The position numbers were made by a program, and so were the translations under genes. A stretch of 64,000 nucleotides of DNA, from contig NW_026262679.1 in NCBI RefSeq assembly GCF_021869535.1, forward strand, positions 46,050,426-46,114,425. The letters are read 5' to 3'. Origin of the DNA: Mytilus californianus. Its lineage: Eukaryota > Mollusca > Bivalvia > Mytilida > Mytilidae. The notes under the pieces are model-generated. The model saw only the letters and a list, made by a program, of their open reading frames with translations, made no database searches and was not told the DNA's origin. Below, piece after piece: positions 47,764-59,160 of this stretch (positions are counted from its first letter, which is position 1; every line of letters starts with the position of its first letter).

Positions 47764-49234
47764 TATACAAGTAACTTTATTTTGTGACACAGTATATAAT
47801 ATAATTAGATACAAATCTCTAATGATTTGTATCCAGCAAATTGTAGGATTGTACGTTTAGCTATTATCTAGACCCGTACAAAATGTATATAATAAGATAC
47901 ATTTAACAGGGGCGGATCCAGAACCTCGGTGTCTAGGGGGGAGGGGGTTCAGATTTAGATATTCGTATAGAGATGTATATATGCGAGTATTGGCAGTAAT
48001 GGTTATGGTGTGTGTGTGTGAGGGGAGGGGGAGGGGTTCAGATCAAAGATCGTTTCTATAATTCTAAATCTTTTAGTTTTTACCATTTCACTCTTTTCTT
48101 TATCCTTTGATCTCTATTATATTTGTCCTAAACATGCGTGAAATATTTGCCACTGGACATAAGGCAACCAAAAAACAATCAACGTATTCTTTATATTTCA
48201 TAATTTCTTTATTATGTTATCTATAGGTTTGGTCCCGCCCCTTATCTATTTTTTGCACATTATTCTCTCTATGTAAACCCAATTCCTGTCCTGATAAATG
48301 GTGACTCATGCATAGCATCATATGTGGTTATTAAAACAAGAAACATATTCATATTATAATAATTTACTGTATGCTTGGACTTATAGATAGATGTCATTAG
48401 TCCCAGATCATGTAATAAAGTAGGTTTTATAAAAATACAATAGCATTGTAATGATGATTATATATATATGTATATATTTTTAACAATGCCAATTTTTGGG
48501 AAAAAAGGGTAGGGACAAGGCGTTTTTAAAACATATTAATGGGGCGCGTTTTTTTTTGTTCTTCGGTAGTGAGCCAGAAGAAGTCCATTTCTGTTTTTTT
48601 TTTTTGCATTGGGAAGATCTTCTGGCTCTCTTCCACCTATTCTTTTTTGATAGGTTGTTTATACGGTAGAGGCACATAACAAACATATGGCGTCGTTTAG
48701 TCTAAATGACTAATAAATTTATGAATGCAGATATATTAGAATGTGAGCTGTGTTCCTATAAACGTTTTTATTGTATGACAGCCTTAGTAGGACATCCCTG
48801 TAGGACGATAAGCTGGATAAATATAAGAACTACACCGTCGGACAATAACAGTTAAGGGACGATTATTTGATATTCTAGGGAAGGGATTTTGATTGATTGG
48901 TGTTTAACGCTACTTTGAACACTATTGGGCTATTCCGTGGTGGTCAGTTTAAATTTATAGATGAAGGATGGGGAAGGGAAGACAGGGTATTATTATTCAT
49001 TTTAATCTGTCGCTAATCATGCCTATTTTTCAGCTCTTACCAGGCAACCATATTCATATATGAAATCCTTCTGTCCCCCACCCCAACAAATAGATAAATA
49101 TCAAATGGTTTTCCACTTATTTAACACAATTTTAAATTGATAGTTTGTTTGTTGCTAATTTTTAACGCCCAGTGACAAATATTTCACCCTTGTTCAGGAA
49201 AACACGAATTTAGAAGTCAGGTAAATAATATAAA

Positions 49235-49530
49235 AACGAAGAGATAGGATGGGATATGATTGCTAATAAGGCAACTATCCACCGGAGTTCAAATATGAAG
49301 TGGATGTAAGCAATTATAGGCAATCGTAAGGCCTTCAACAATGACAAAAACCTGATACTGTAAAGTCGTCTATAAAAGGCCCGATATGAAAAGTGTGAAC
49401 AATTCAAACGAAAAAACTAATGGCCTAATTATACATAACAAAACAATTTACAAAATATCAAATATGAGTCGAGACATGAACCAACGACAACCACTTAATT
49501 ACAGGCTCCTGACCTGGGACAGGCAAATAA
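49235..49530 (+). repeat. Copy of the 'GATTGCCAATGAGACAAC' repeat (diverged)
   Basis: Landmarks GGGATATGATTGCTAATAAGGCAACTATCC, CAATCGTAAGGCCTTCAACAATGA, AAAAGGCCCGATATG and CCACTTAATTACAGGCTCCTGACCTGGGACAGG. Nested in the long-TIR element and directly followed by another copy. Confidence 0.75.
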
Positions 49531-49549
49531 AGAATATGGTAGGGTTGAT

Positions 49550-50000
49550 ATAAAAACGAAGATGTGGTATGATTGCAAATGAGACAACTCTCCACAAGAG
49601 ACCATATTACACAGAAATCAACAGCTATAAGTCACCGTACGGCCTTCGACAATAAGCAAAGCCTACACCGCATAGTTAGCTATAAAAGGCCCCGAAATCA
49701 CTAATGTAAAACAATTCAAACGAGAAAACTAACGGCTGAATTAATGTTCAAAAAATGAACGAAACACAAATATGTGTAACACAGCAACAAACGGCAACTA
49801 CTGAATTACAGGCTCCTGACTTGGGTCAAGCACATATATACATACAGAATGTGGCAGGGTTAAACATGTTAGCGGGATCCCCATCCTTCCCCTAACCTGG
49901 GACAATGGTGAAACAGTACAACAACATGTTTGTGAGCACTCAACCCATCCCGAAGCTGGGACAGTGGTGTAACAGTACAATAAAAGAACAACCTGCACTA
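49550..50000 (+). repeat. Full-length copy of the 'GATTGCCAATGAGACAAC' repeat
   Basis: Begins AAACGAAGATGTGGTATGATTGCAAATGAGACAACTC and runs through CACCGTACGGCCTTCGAC, TATAAAAGGCCCCGAAATC, CTGAATTACAGGCTCCTGAC and GTTAAACATGTTAGCGGGATCC to a pair of CTGGGACAxTGGTGxAACAGTACAA phrases. It is the longest copy here and a good family reference. Confidence 0.8.
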
Positions 50001-50259
50001 ATCAGTTGCAATTAGTCAAAAGATCGGTACGAGACACACACAAAAAAAAACTAACATTAGGACAATAGACACAAAGCACCGACATTAGAGTATTTTCAAT
50101 TACTCAGTGGAAGTTTGCTAAAAGCAAAAAACAACTAGTACTGAAATAAATCTTGTTCTCCCAGACTGAAGTATCAATCAGTACACAACGCGCGGCAAAG
50201 GATTTATTAAAAAAGAAAACAGTCTGAGAAACGTCTGGTTTACGTTGTAAATAGATATA

Positions 50260-50450
50260 AGAAGATGTGGTATGAGTGCCAATGAGACAACTCTCCATCC
50301 AAGTCATAATTTGTTAACCATTAAAGGTCAAAGTACGGTTTTCAACACGGAGCCTTGGCTCACACCGAACAGCAAGCTATAAAGGGCCCCCCAAAAATGA
50401 CTAGTGTAAAACCATTCAAACGGGAAAACCAACGGTGCCGTCTAATCTAT
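50260..50450 (+). repeat. Variant of the dispersed repeat
   Basis: Starts AGAAGATGTGGTATGAGTGCCAATGAGACAACTCTCCATCC and has CAACACGGAGCCTTGGCTCACACCGAAC, AAAGGGCCCC and AAACCATTCAAACGGGAAAACCAACGG. This is a subfamily distinct from 49550-50000. A 5' fragment of the same type lies at 51700-51770. Confidence 0.75.
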
Positions 50451-51289
50451 TTAAAAAAAAACCCGATATACTTGCATATAGATCCATATACAATGAAAGT
50501 TTTTGAAAAGTTGTGGTCCGAACGTTTTGACCATCGAAATTTTGCAATAGAAACAATAGTTATTACCAGAAGATTTTAACAGCCAGTGCAGGACTCGCAC
50601 GAACGCCAGATTTGGTTTGAGGGGCGATATTCTGACGCGTTTTTTTCATTCTTGGTCACTTATGTTTAGAAAGAAAGTGGAGAAATCCAAACAATTACCG
50701 ACCAATCACAAACGTTGTTGCAAATTTGACCTTATGACGTAAAAAAAAAACTGCTATACCAATTGAATAAAAAATATTGCATTAAAATGACAAGTTATAC
50801 CAATTGAATAAAAAATATTGCATTTGAATGACAAATTATACCATTTGAATAAAAAAAAAATATTGCATTTAAATGAAAAAATATACCATTTAAATGAAAA
50901 AATATACCATTCAAATAAAAAAATATTGCATTTAAATGAAGAAATATATCAATTAAATAAAAAAATATTGCATTTAAATGAAAAATATCAAATTTTTGCA
51001 ACCAATAACATGCCATAGTTTACTGTAAAATTAATGAACAATTTAAAAAAGATTATTATTGAAAATCAATCTTATGTAATATATGGATAAATTAAAAGAA
51101 TTATTAACCCTGAAACAAAACAGGATACTAACAAATTAAGCTTCTTTTAAGAAAAAATGTCACTAAGACTGAGGGCATGGAGTCCTTGAAAGTATTTCAA
51201 TCTGTGTAATTATATATTTATATATAGGAAGACCTATTGTTTCAGCGAACGGTCATCCGACGGAAAAAATCTCGGAATTTAAAATAAAA

Positions 51290-51700
51290 TTAAGAATGGA
51301 AATGGGGAATGTGTCAAAGAGACAACAACCCGACCAAAGAGCAGATAACAGACGAAGGCCACTAATGTTGACTTCCATCTTCGTCAACATCTTGAAGACT
51401 GACCATCTCACATCAAGGACACAACCGATTATCTTAGAAAAATGCAGGTCTAAAATCCACTTCCCTATGACACGACACTTGTTTCTATGGACGTCACATC
51501 CCTCTACACGAATGTTCCACATGCAGATGGCATTGATGCATGTTAAGAAGTTTGGAATTCCCGATCAGTAAAATATCCAGCTACTGAATGCCTGGTCAAA
51601 ACGCTCACGCTGGTACTAAAAAGCTACAACTTCACTATTGATGGAGACAATTATTTGCAAGTTAATGGAACTGCAATGGTTACCAAAGAGGCTCTATCAT
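51290..51700 (+). pseudogene. Penelope-like reverse transcriptase fragment
   Basis: After a short repeat piece (GGAATGTGTCAAAGAGACAAC) the plus strand from ~51369 encodes VDFHLRQHLED, a stop, PSHIKDTTDYLRKMQ, a stop, then [20 protein letters not shown], a stop, and later LVKTLTLVLKSYNFTIDGDNY plus LQVNGTAM. The LYTNxP block and the FTIDGDNYLQVNGTAMG-like block are hallmarks of Penelope-like RTs. At least three in-frame stops and loss of the rest show it is dead. Confidence 0.75.
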
Positions 51701-52402
51701 ATATAGATATAAGAAGATGTGGTATGAGTGCAATGAGACAACACTCCATCCAAGTCATAATTATACCCTAAGCAACAAAGTTGTGGAGAATTTTTTTGAC
51801 CCGTCCTTCCGTCTGTCTGTCCGTCCGTCCGTCCGCCAGACCTGTTCTTGTCATCGCAACTCGTCTGAAACCGCACAACATAATTTCATGAAACTTTGTA
51901 GATAATAAGGACATACTATGTAGATGTGCATATTGACAGGAAATTATGATTCAATTTGTTTCTATGAGTTATGCCCCTTTAACTTAGACTTTTGGTCAAA
52001 ATATATTACCGCAACAGTTTGTCATCGCAACTCCTCTGAAACCTATTTCTTTATCTTGAAGAAGCTTATGTCTCAGTGTGGTATAGCAAAGGAGTAGGGA
52101 TATTTCCCCCTGTATTTGTTTCTCTCAAAGGGCCAACATATAATGGTATTTAGATCGTACTGAAAATGAAATGTTGCACTTCTAGTCAATATCATATACT
52201 TTAAATCTTCTTGAACATATATGTTCATAGATAGAATTAAAATGATATTCAGGGCTAGACGTCCCTGTTGAAAATTTGTTGGATTGAGTAAAAATGTTGT
52301 AGCTTTTTTTGTAAGTGAAACTAATTTCCCACGTCCACTCTGTTTTTTTGGTGTACATGTGATCAAAGATGGTTTTTAGACATGTTGCGGTCAACCAATA
52401 TT

Positions 52403-52798
52403 ACTAAAAAGATTCGTAATTGGCCTAAATTTTACTCCTGTGCATATCCTGAGAATCTAAGGAACTCTTTACTTTACTTTACACTATAGTTATAGACCAA
52501 CTGATGCAGAATGCGGGATTAATTATTTTACATCCATTATTACAATAGCTGTTTGCTCTTTTTTGATATTTGTATTTTTCCTAGCACTAATATTGTATAG
52601 GTGTCACATTAACATAAAGAATTTGCTTTATTTTGCCCGTGTTCATCACCGCATTATAAAAGGTTATTTGAAACTGACGTCTTGCAACAATTTCGATTTT
52701 GACGCTTTTGTTGTATATTGCGATTCCGATCGACAGTGGGTACATAATGACTTGATAAAAAGATTGGAAGATAATGTATTTCAATTTGTATCCATCTA
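52403..52798 (+). pseudogene. Toll-like receptor fragment (TM + start of TIR domain)
   Basis: Plus strand: SCAYPENLRNSLLYFT (end of an LRR C-cap), a frameshift or stop at ~52487, then YSYRPTDAECG, a strongly hydrophobic transmembrane helix (ITIAVCSFLIFVFFLALIL), a basic juxtamembrane stretch, and FDFDAFVVYCDSDRQWVHND, box 1 of a TIR domain. The frame ends after VFQFVSI where a dispersed repeat begins (52797). Most of the TIR domain and all leucine-rich repeats are absent. A broken receptor copy, or possibly an exon end. Confidence 0.75.
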
Positions 52799-53080
52799 AT
52801 GAGTTAAGCCTTTTTCAACTGATTTTTATAGTTCGTTCTTATGTTGTCATGTTACACCACTGTGTCAATTCAGGAGCCTGTAATACAGTGGTTGTCGTTT
52901 GTTGATGTGTTACATATTTGTTTTTCGTTCAATTTTTGTACATAAATTAAGGGCGTTAGTTATCTCGTTTGAATCGTTTTACATTTGTCAATTCGGGGCC
53001 TTTTATAGCCGACTATGCGGTATGGGCTTTGCTCATTGTTGAGGGCCATACGGTGACCTATAGTTGTTATAAATATAGTA
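52797..53080 (-). repeat. Minus-strand copy of the dispersed repeat abutting the TLR fragment
   Basis: Read on the minus strand: ACCGTATGGCCCTCAACAATGAGC, CATACCGCATAGTCGGCTATAAAAGGCCCCGAATTG, AACGAGATAACTAACGCCC and TACAGGCTCCTGA. It begins exactly where the TLR frame is lost. Confidence 0.8.
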
Positions 53081-53504
53081 TGATTTCATTTGTTTTACTA
53101 CATAATTTTACAAAGGTTTGTTCGCAAATTCCTATGCGAGAAAATCGTGATGTGCCTAGAGTGCTAGAAAAATTTCGATAACATACTTATTATATATACT
53201 TTATATATGCTTTTTGGTCGGGTTGTTGTCTCTTTGGCACGTTCCCCATTTCCATTTACAATTTTATTAGAAATAATTTCGAATATGTCTTATTTTGTAT
53301 AAACAGATAATATTCATATGCCTGGTTATATAAAATTCTTTAAAGGTAGACGTGTTATATTTGTATTTTGTTAACCAATTAATTGTGATCTGAGATTTAT
53401 CAATGCATCGTTGGACACGATAACATGGTTATTTAAACTCACTTACAATACCTTCTAATTAAGAAAAGGCTTTAATTTTGAAAAGAAATTAACACAATAG
53501 TTTA

Positions 53505-53615
53505 AGTTATAGATACAATGGATAAGCGTAGATTCATGAAAAACAAACCATTCGCCCTCCGGGCTCATGGTTTCTTTTTCAAGAATCCACGCTTATCCAT
53601 TGTATCTATATAACG
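53505..53615. repeat. Large hairpin (inverted repeat, ~45-bp arms)
   Basis: ATAGATACAATGGATAAGCG...TGAAAAACAAACCAT is followed, after a short loop with GCCCTCCGGGC, by ATGGTTTCTTTTTCAAGAATCC...CGCTTATCCATTGTATCTAT. Arms pair over ~45 bp with few mismatches. It sits immediately 5' of the tyrosine-recombinase fragment. Confidence 0.85.
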
Positions 53616-53622
53616 GAATAAA

Positions 53623-54072
53623 TTGTGCCCCGTAAAGAATTTAGAGAAGTATTTGGAATGGAGTAATAATCAAACAGATTGTGATTTATATTTATTTCGG
53701 AATTTGACGAAATCCAAGGATAGTTTTACATTCCGTAAAGACAACAAACCTCTTTCATATACAAGAATGAGGGAGCTTTTAATAGAAGTTTTTACTCCGT
53801 TTGTGCCGAACATCAAATCATTTGGTCTCCATAGTCTGAGAGCCGGTGGAGCATCTGCAGAAGTTGTAATTTTGGAATTTCGGATAGACTGTTTAAAAGG
53901 CATGGACGATGGAAATCGGAGACTGCGAAAGATGGTTATATGTGAAGGACTCTTTTTCCGACAGAATGTTGGTTTTACTAAATTTGGGTCTATAGATATA
54001 TTTTTGAATAAATCTCTATTTTTTTCATACAATTTTCCCGTTCTTTGGCACAACAGCGGCGTTGTCGTGTAG
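53623..54072 (+). pseudogene. Tyrosine recombinase C-terminal fragment
   Basis: The frame encodes CPVKNLEKYLEW, DLYLFRNL, PLSYTRMRELLIEVF and FGLHSLRAGGASAE. The last carries the catalytic-Arg box of the tyrosine recombinases found in DIRS-like and Crypton elements. After that the frame shifts: in another frame the DNA encodes DRLFKRHGRWKSETAKDGYM, which holds the expected H-x-x-R/W region and a Tyr, then a stop. So the gene is frameshifted and lacks its N-terminal half. Confidence 0.75.
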
Positions 54073-54567
54073 CTTTGCACTTTAATATGAGTTTTGTATT
54101 CTTTATACTTTTACAGTATGCTATTTCCTTACAAGAGAAATATAATTTCATACAGTTGAACGTAGTGAATTAGAGTGATATTATTTTCTCTTGTCTTTTC
54201 ATGATGTATAGGTGTCGTACCTATCGTCTGGTCAGTTTCCCGCCGAAACGGGGGTTTCGGTCATTCAGCACGACAGCGCCAAAGCGAGCGATTCTCATTT
54301 AATCACTTGGTAAATTTTAATTTATCCAATAAGTCCCCCCTTTTTAATTATTTATAAGATAAATGAGATTGATAGGACTGGAGGGTTGTTTTTTCTTTTT
54401 GGTATTATGCTGTGTCAAGTATATAGTTGTGTATAATATATACATATGTGTTTCTGAATGTTCATGTGTAACATATTTAATAAATTCAGCAGCGGCGATG
54501 TCGTGTAGCTTTGCACTTTAATTATGAGTTTTGTATTCTTTATACTTTCACAGTATGCTATTTCCTT
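54054..54567 (+). repeat. Pair of ~77-bp direct repeats, 436 bp apart
   Basis: AGCGGCG(T/A)TGTCGTGTAGC...TTTGCACTTTAAT...ATGAGTTTTGTATTCTTTATACTTT...CAGTATGCTATTTCCTT occurs at 54054-54130 and 54490-54567 with few differences. The first copy overlaps the end of the recombinase frame. Split direct repeats are typical ends of DIRS/PAT-like elements. A local duplication is the simpler alternative. Confidence 0.7.
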
Positions 54568-55485
54568 TAAATGTTTTTTCAAAGGCATACATTATCATGG
54601 GGTGACGTACATGAGACTAGTATTATGTAGTGAAGTTTAATACAGAATAGAGGTTGTTACAAGAGAAACAATTAAATAACACTTCATATACATGTATGAT
54701 AAAACATAAACACGAATTTCAAAATGTTTATTACATATAGTATACAAACTAAATTTAAACCAATTATCAACGCAGACTTTAATTCCTTTTCATATATAAT
54801 TTCATGTTTATTATAATGCAAAAATAAAATATTCGTAAATAATAAGAATGGTAATAAGCATTATGTTCATACTTATTATTTTCATATTTCTTTAATCATT
54901 TTAAAATTTATATTTAAAATAAAAAAAAAATATGTTCACATAATTATGACAGTCATAAGAGCATCACAGGTATGACTATCTTAAGACAGCTTTGATTTAC
55001 ATTCTATGACATATCATATGATAGTCATAAGATGGTCGTAAGATGTGTCCTAAAATGAATCTTATGACATATCTTACGAGACATTCGAAAACCAGGCCCC
55101 TGCTTCATACGCTGAATTTGAGAACTAGATCAAAAATGAGTAGCTTGGAGCAGGATTATATCAAAAGGTAGAACTTTACCCTAAAACTCAGCGTACTGGT
55201 CTTGTAAAAGCTGAATACATGTTTACCATTTAAACATATAACAATATTTTCAGCCTGCGTGTTTATGTAATAACTGCTCCTGTACATTTAGTGCCCATCT
55301 ATCCATGTGTAGCTGTAGTCATTTTGCAATCGTTACATAATGATGGGGGTTGTTTTTAAACAAAAAGTGTTCCATATGTTAGGTTTACGCCTTTTCAAAA
55401 CTCGAATTAATAGGTTCAATATTCCTCTGAAAACTGTTCGCACCATGAACTTTGCAATCACTAAACCAAGTAATTGTGTATGTAA
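54568..55485. other. Non-coding; short inverted TCATAAGA words
   Basis: Between 54940 and 55080 the words CTTATGAC, GTCATAAG and TCTTAAGA recur, giving several small dyads ending at CGAAAACCAGGCCCCTG. Probably a MITE end. No gene seen. Confidence 0.4.
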
Positions 55486-57926
55486 AGCTAGGTTCACACT
55501 GCCGATCAGATCAACTCGATCAATCCCGATCATGACAGATTAAGTGATCGGGAGACTGGTCTGACTCAATCGACAAGAATGATCGGGTTGTCAACCTTGA
55601 TCGTCATTGATCTGACTCTCTACCCGAGAAATTTTGACATGTCAAAAACAATCGAGTAAGGACCGAGAAGCCAGTTACTCGAGAAGAGATCGGGAATTCG
55701 TCGAGTAGCGGTCGAATTGATCGAGGAAAGATCGTGTAGAGATCGAGTTTGGTCGAAATACAAATATTTTACAGTACTTGATCATTTCGACCTTTGCTCG
55801 ACGAATATCCGATCATTTCCCGATCAACGCCAACCTTTTTGATCTGTGGTCTAGATTAACTCGACCAATGCACAATCGCGTCCAGATCACTGCGACTTCT
55901 ATTATTTTTTTTATCCCGGACCAACTCGACAATATGCCCGATCTCTGCGTGACCACGTTCAACCACTCTTCGATCTCTACTCGGTTATGTACGAGAATAC
56001 ATGACTGCTACACGATTCTCTAAAACAGTGAGCAAAACTAAATTGTCACTGTTTATTTTTAACTGTACAAAAGATTAACTCCAAAAACATTCCTCCATGT
56101 ACAACTTGTCTGTACTTTTTGAAAGGAGTGTTAAAATTTTAAAATAGGAGGAAAAGGTACCAAAGGAACAATCAAACTCAAAGATCGAAAACAAACCAAC
56201 TCAGCCATGGCGATAAACGAAAACCGACGAGAAGACAAACAGCACTCTACTAACACAATATAGAAACCAACAAAAACAGGGATGATATCAGGTGTTCCGG
56301 AAGGGAAGTAGATCCGGTATTTTGGCCCCTGAGGATTCTTCAAATATGAAAGTAATTGTGCAATAACATTATTCATTTTTAGAAAGCTGATGACTAATTT
56401 AGCCTTCAAAGTGGGTTAAAAGAACATCAAGATTATTTTTTACCCGTTGTATGGGCTATTTTCTGTTTGACTGTCCGGATTTTCCCGGTAGGTCCAGAAA
56501 TTTTTGTAGTATCAAAATAAGAAGATGTGGTATAAATTCCAATGAGTCAAGTCTCCACAAGACACCAAATGATACAGGTCTACTATAGTTCAACGTTTGG
56601 CCAAATGATTACAAACACTTTTTTTCATACGAAATTTTTGACGCAATTTTACATTAAAAAAATTGAGGCGAAATAATGATTTTTACTTGATCTCTTGAAA
56701 AATATATGTAAACAGTTTCAGAAAAGGTATCACTCCAAGGGACTGAAATTCTACTTTTGGCCAAATTGTGGGGACAAATGTGACATCTGTAGCCCCAGTC
56801 TTTTTGCAATATGTTTTAGCAAAAATGAAATTATCTTTAACCTTTCAACTACTTATAGAAAATCTATGGAACATACTGATTATATACATACGCACACATA
56901 TGACACAAACTGTAAGCTTAATTTGTAAGAAAGCATGGAAAAGGGGTGGTAAAATTTATGAATATGCTATCCAACATAAGTACCATAGCGGTGACAAATC
57001 TCATTTGGTGTTGTCATTTTCAAGAAAAGAGCAGTGAAAACTCCCATAACATATCAACGTCCACTCTGACGAAGTTTTTATAACCATTGGGGTCCTGCAA
57101 GTCTCTCATTATGCCCATATAGTTGTCGACGTGTCAGCAATTGCCTCACCTAGATCATTTTTCGACCTGCCTTCTTGTTCGTCTTCTACGCTCTCTTAAA
57201 GCTCCGTCACAGTTATTAACCTGTATCTCTGGAGCTCTAACAACCTTGCCCACAAATCAAACTGTTTTATTTCCATATAGATACCTTAAATGTATGATTT
57301 TACTCAGACCTGCTGTGAACTACATTGTCACGGTACTAAATCTAACCAAATAAATAGAGAATGTGTCCCTATGACAAATATAATACCCCCGCTTGCATAT
57401 AACGTTATCATAAAGGGTCATTACTCAAGAGCGGTAAAATATACGCCATCCAAACTCGCACTTGATCTGTGTCGTATGGCACATTTTGATTGACGCAAAG
57501 TAAAGTTAAGAGAACGGAAACTAATTGTTGGGACATACGTACGTACGAACAGACGCGAGTAACACTTAACTCAAATTGTACATACCCGACTATCCCTACG
57601 ACCCCTATACGATTAGGTCGATCTGGTCTGGTCAAGATCGGGCTGAGATCGATTATAGATTATTTGGTCTAGCTATTGGAGTAAAGATCGTGTAGAGATC
57701 GTGAATTGGTCGAAATAATCGAATATGTATTCAATTAGTGGTCGGGTTGGAGTCGTGATGGAGTCATTAGGGAGTCTTGAATGGTCGAGTTAAAGTCGTA
57801 TACAGTCGGATAGCGGTCGGGTAGAAGTCGTACACAGACCCGATCAAGAATTTGGTTACACTTGGTCGTGGAAATTTGGACAATCGGGATCATCGAGTTG
57901 ATCTGATCGGCAGTGTGAACCTAGCT
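55486..57926. mobile_element. 2.44-kb DNA transposon with 35-bp perfect TIRs and TAA target duplication
   Basis: Left end AGCTAGGTTCACACTGCCGA (55486) and right end TCGGCAGTGTGAACCTAGCT (to 57926) are perfect inverted copies over at least 35 bp. Flanks are TAA on both sides (55483-55485, 57927-57929), fitting the TWA target of PIF/Harbinger elements. Subterminal regions (55500-55800 and 57600-57890) are packed with GATCG/GGTCGA words. The interior carries other mussel repeats (56130-56330, 56515-56600, 57385-57580) and no transposase I recognise. Confidence 0.85.
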
Positions 57927-57929
57927 TAA

Positions 57930-59160
57930 GCACAATATGAGACTTGTTTATTAGATATGACTGAAAATTAATATTGAGAAAGATTGAATATCCTTTCTTA
58001 GATATAAGAAGATGTGATATGAGTGTAAATGAACACATTATGTCATTCCGCTCTAAATAGTTGTCTGTTTTACATTTCGTATTTTGTGACCTGTTATTTG
58101 TCTTTTTGTGCTTTGCCTTTTTTAACCAAGGAAAAGATAACCATTTTGTGTGCATATGGTTTGCAGAAATGTGGGACTCATCTTATCTCTACGTCCCTCT
58201 GTCTTTATTCCTTCCAACTATATGTGAATGATATGCATTGTTACTTAGTACCTACAGAAACACAAAAAACGCATTGCACACATTAAACTGCAGTTATAGT
58301 TTATGTGACGCCAATTGCTGAATCTAACCTTGGATTGACTCGATTCCAAATAAATGAATATAAAGGAAATCAGAAATAAAATTCAGATCAGGTTCAGGTT
58401 TCTTATAACAGATGACTGAGCGGAATAACCGAAGAGCAACTTTTACAACTATTGTCCTAGAACATAAATCATATTTACCGAGGAATTGAAGTTATCACAG
58501 AACCTTAATGGGCCACTGAACCACCAAATTAAGTCAGGTTATCTTCCCTACGACTAACACATACTCCTCATTGGCAACCAATTTGCAAAATAACTTCTGT
58601 CCCACAATGCACAAATTCTGACTGCCTGGGACTGTACTCTGGGACCATGCAAATTATGTCAAGATCAATTATTATATATAATTACTGAATATAGTGGACA
58701 AAGGTGTGAAAATAACTAAGATAGTCACATACTTTAAACATATTGTTACATGTTAATTCCAGTGATGCCAGAAAAATTTTGTCAAATACAAGAGATATTT
58801 TTATTTTGAACATATATGTAAATACTTGTTCTAAATTATACAGCAATCATGTCTAAGATAAACAAGATGTTCCTGGGAGCTTATATCGCTCGTCCGTCAA
58901 GAAATTTTCCACTTTAATATTTAATTTTTACTCTTGTTATTGCAACCAGTTATGCTCTTATCAAGTTAATAGTTGTTGCTGTTTTCTCACTCAAAATACA
59001 AAAAAAAAAAGAACGAAAAATCGTCCTACAAATTAAAAAATCCATTGAAATTTTGGTCATGTTCATTTATTTTTAAACCTATTGGTTAATTATTTTTTTT
59101 TATGCTTACAGTTTATCCCCTTGTTTTTCGTTTTTCCTGGTAATAGCCCAAATATTTTTT
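57930..59160. other. Non-coding DNA with a short repeat fragment
   Basis: A 5' piece of the dispersed repeat (AGATATAAGAAGATGTGATATGAGTG) is at 57998-58030. The remainder shows no supported gene. Confidence 0.4.

Larger units (their letters stand above)
46449..51018. mobile_element. 4.57-kb element with ~450-bp terminal inverted repeats
   Basis: Left arm 46449-46925 and right arm 50576-51018 are reverse complements with small differences. They start CTATGGCATGxTATTGGTTGC, then a subterminal array of TTTAAATGCAATATTTTT / ATTGGTATA words, then CAAATTTGCAACAACGTTTGTGATTGGTCGGTAATTGTTTGG and ATCGCCCCTC, ending near TGCACTGGCTGTTAA. Both sides are flanked by TTTA (46445-46448 and 51019-51022). 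The interior (46.9-50.6 kb) has no transposase but several nested repeats. A non-autonomous long-TIR or foldback-type element of uncertain superfamily. Confidence 0.85.

Noticed and set aside
50795-51018. Overlapping frames on both strands (HLNAIFF / HLNEKIY repeats)
   Set aside because: They translate the subterminal repeats of the long-TIR element.
58029-58286. 85-codon plus-strand frame
   Set aside because: No recognisable motif; composition typical of random AT-rich frames.
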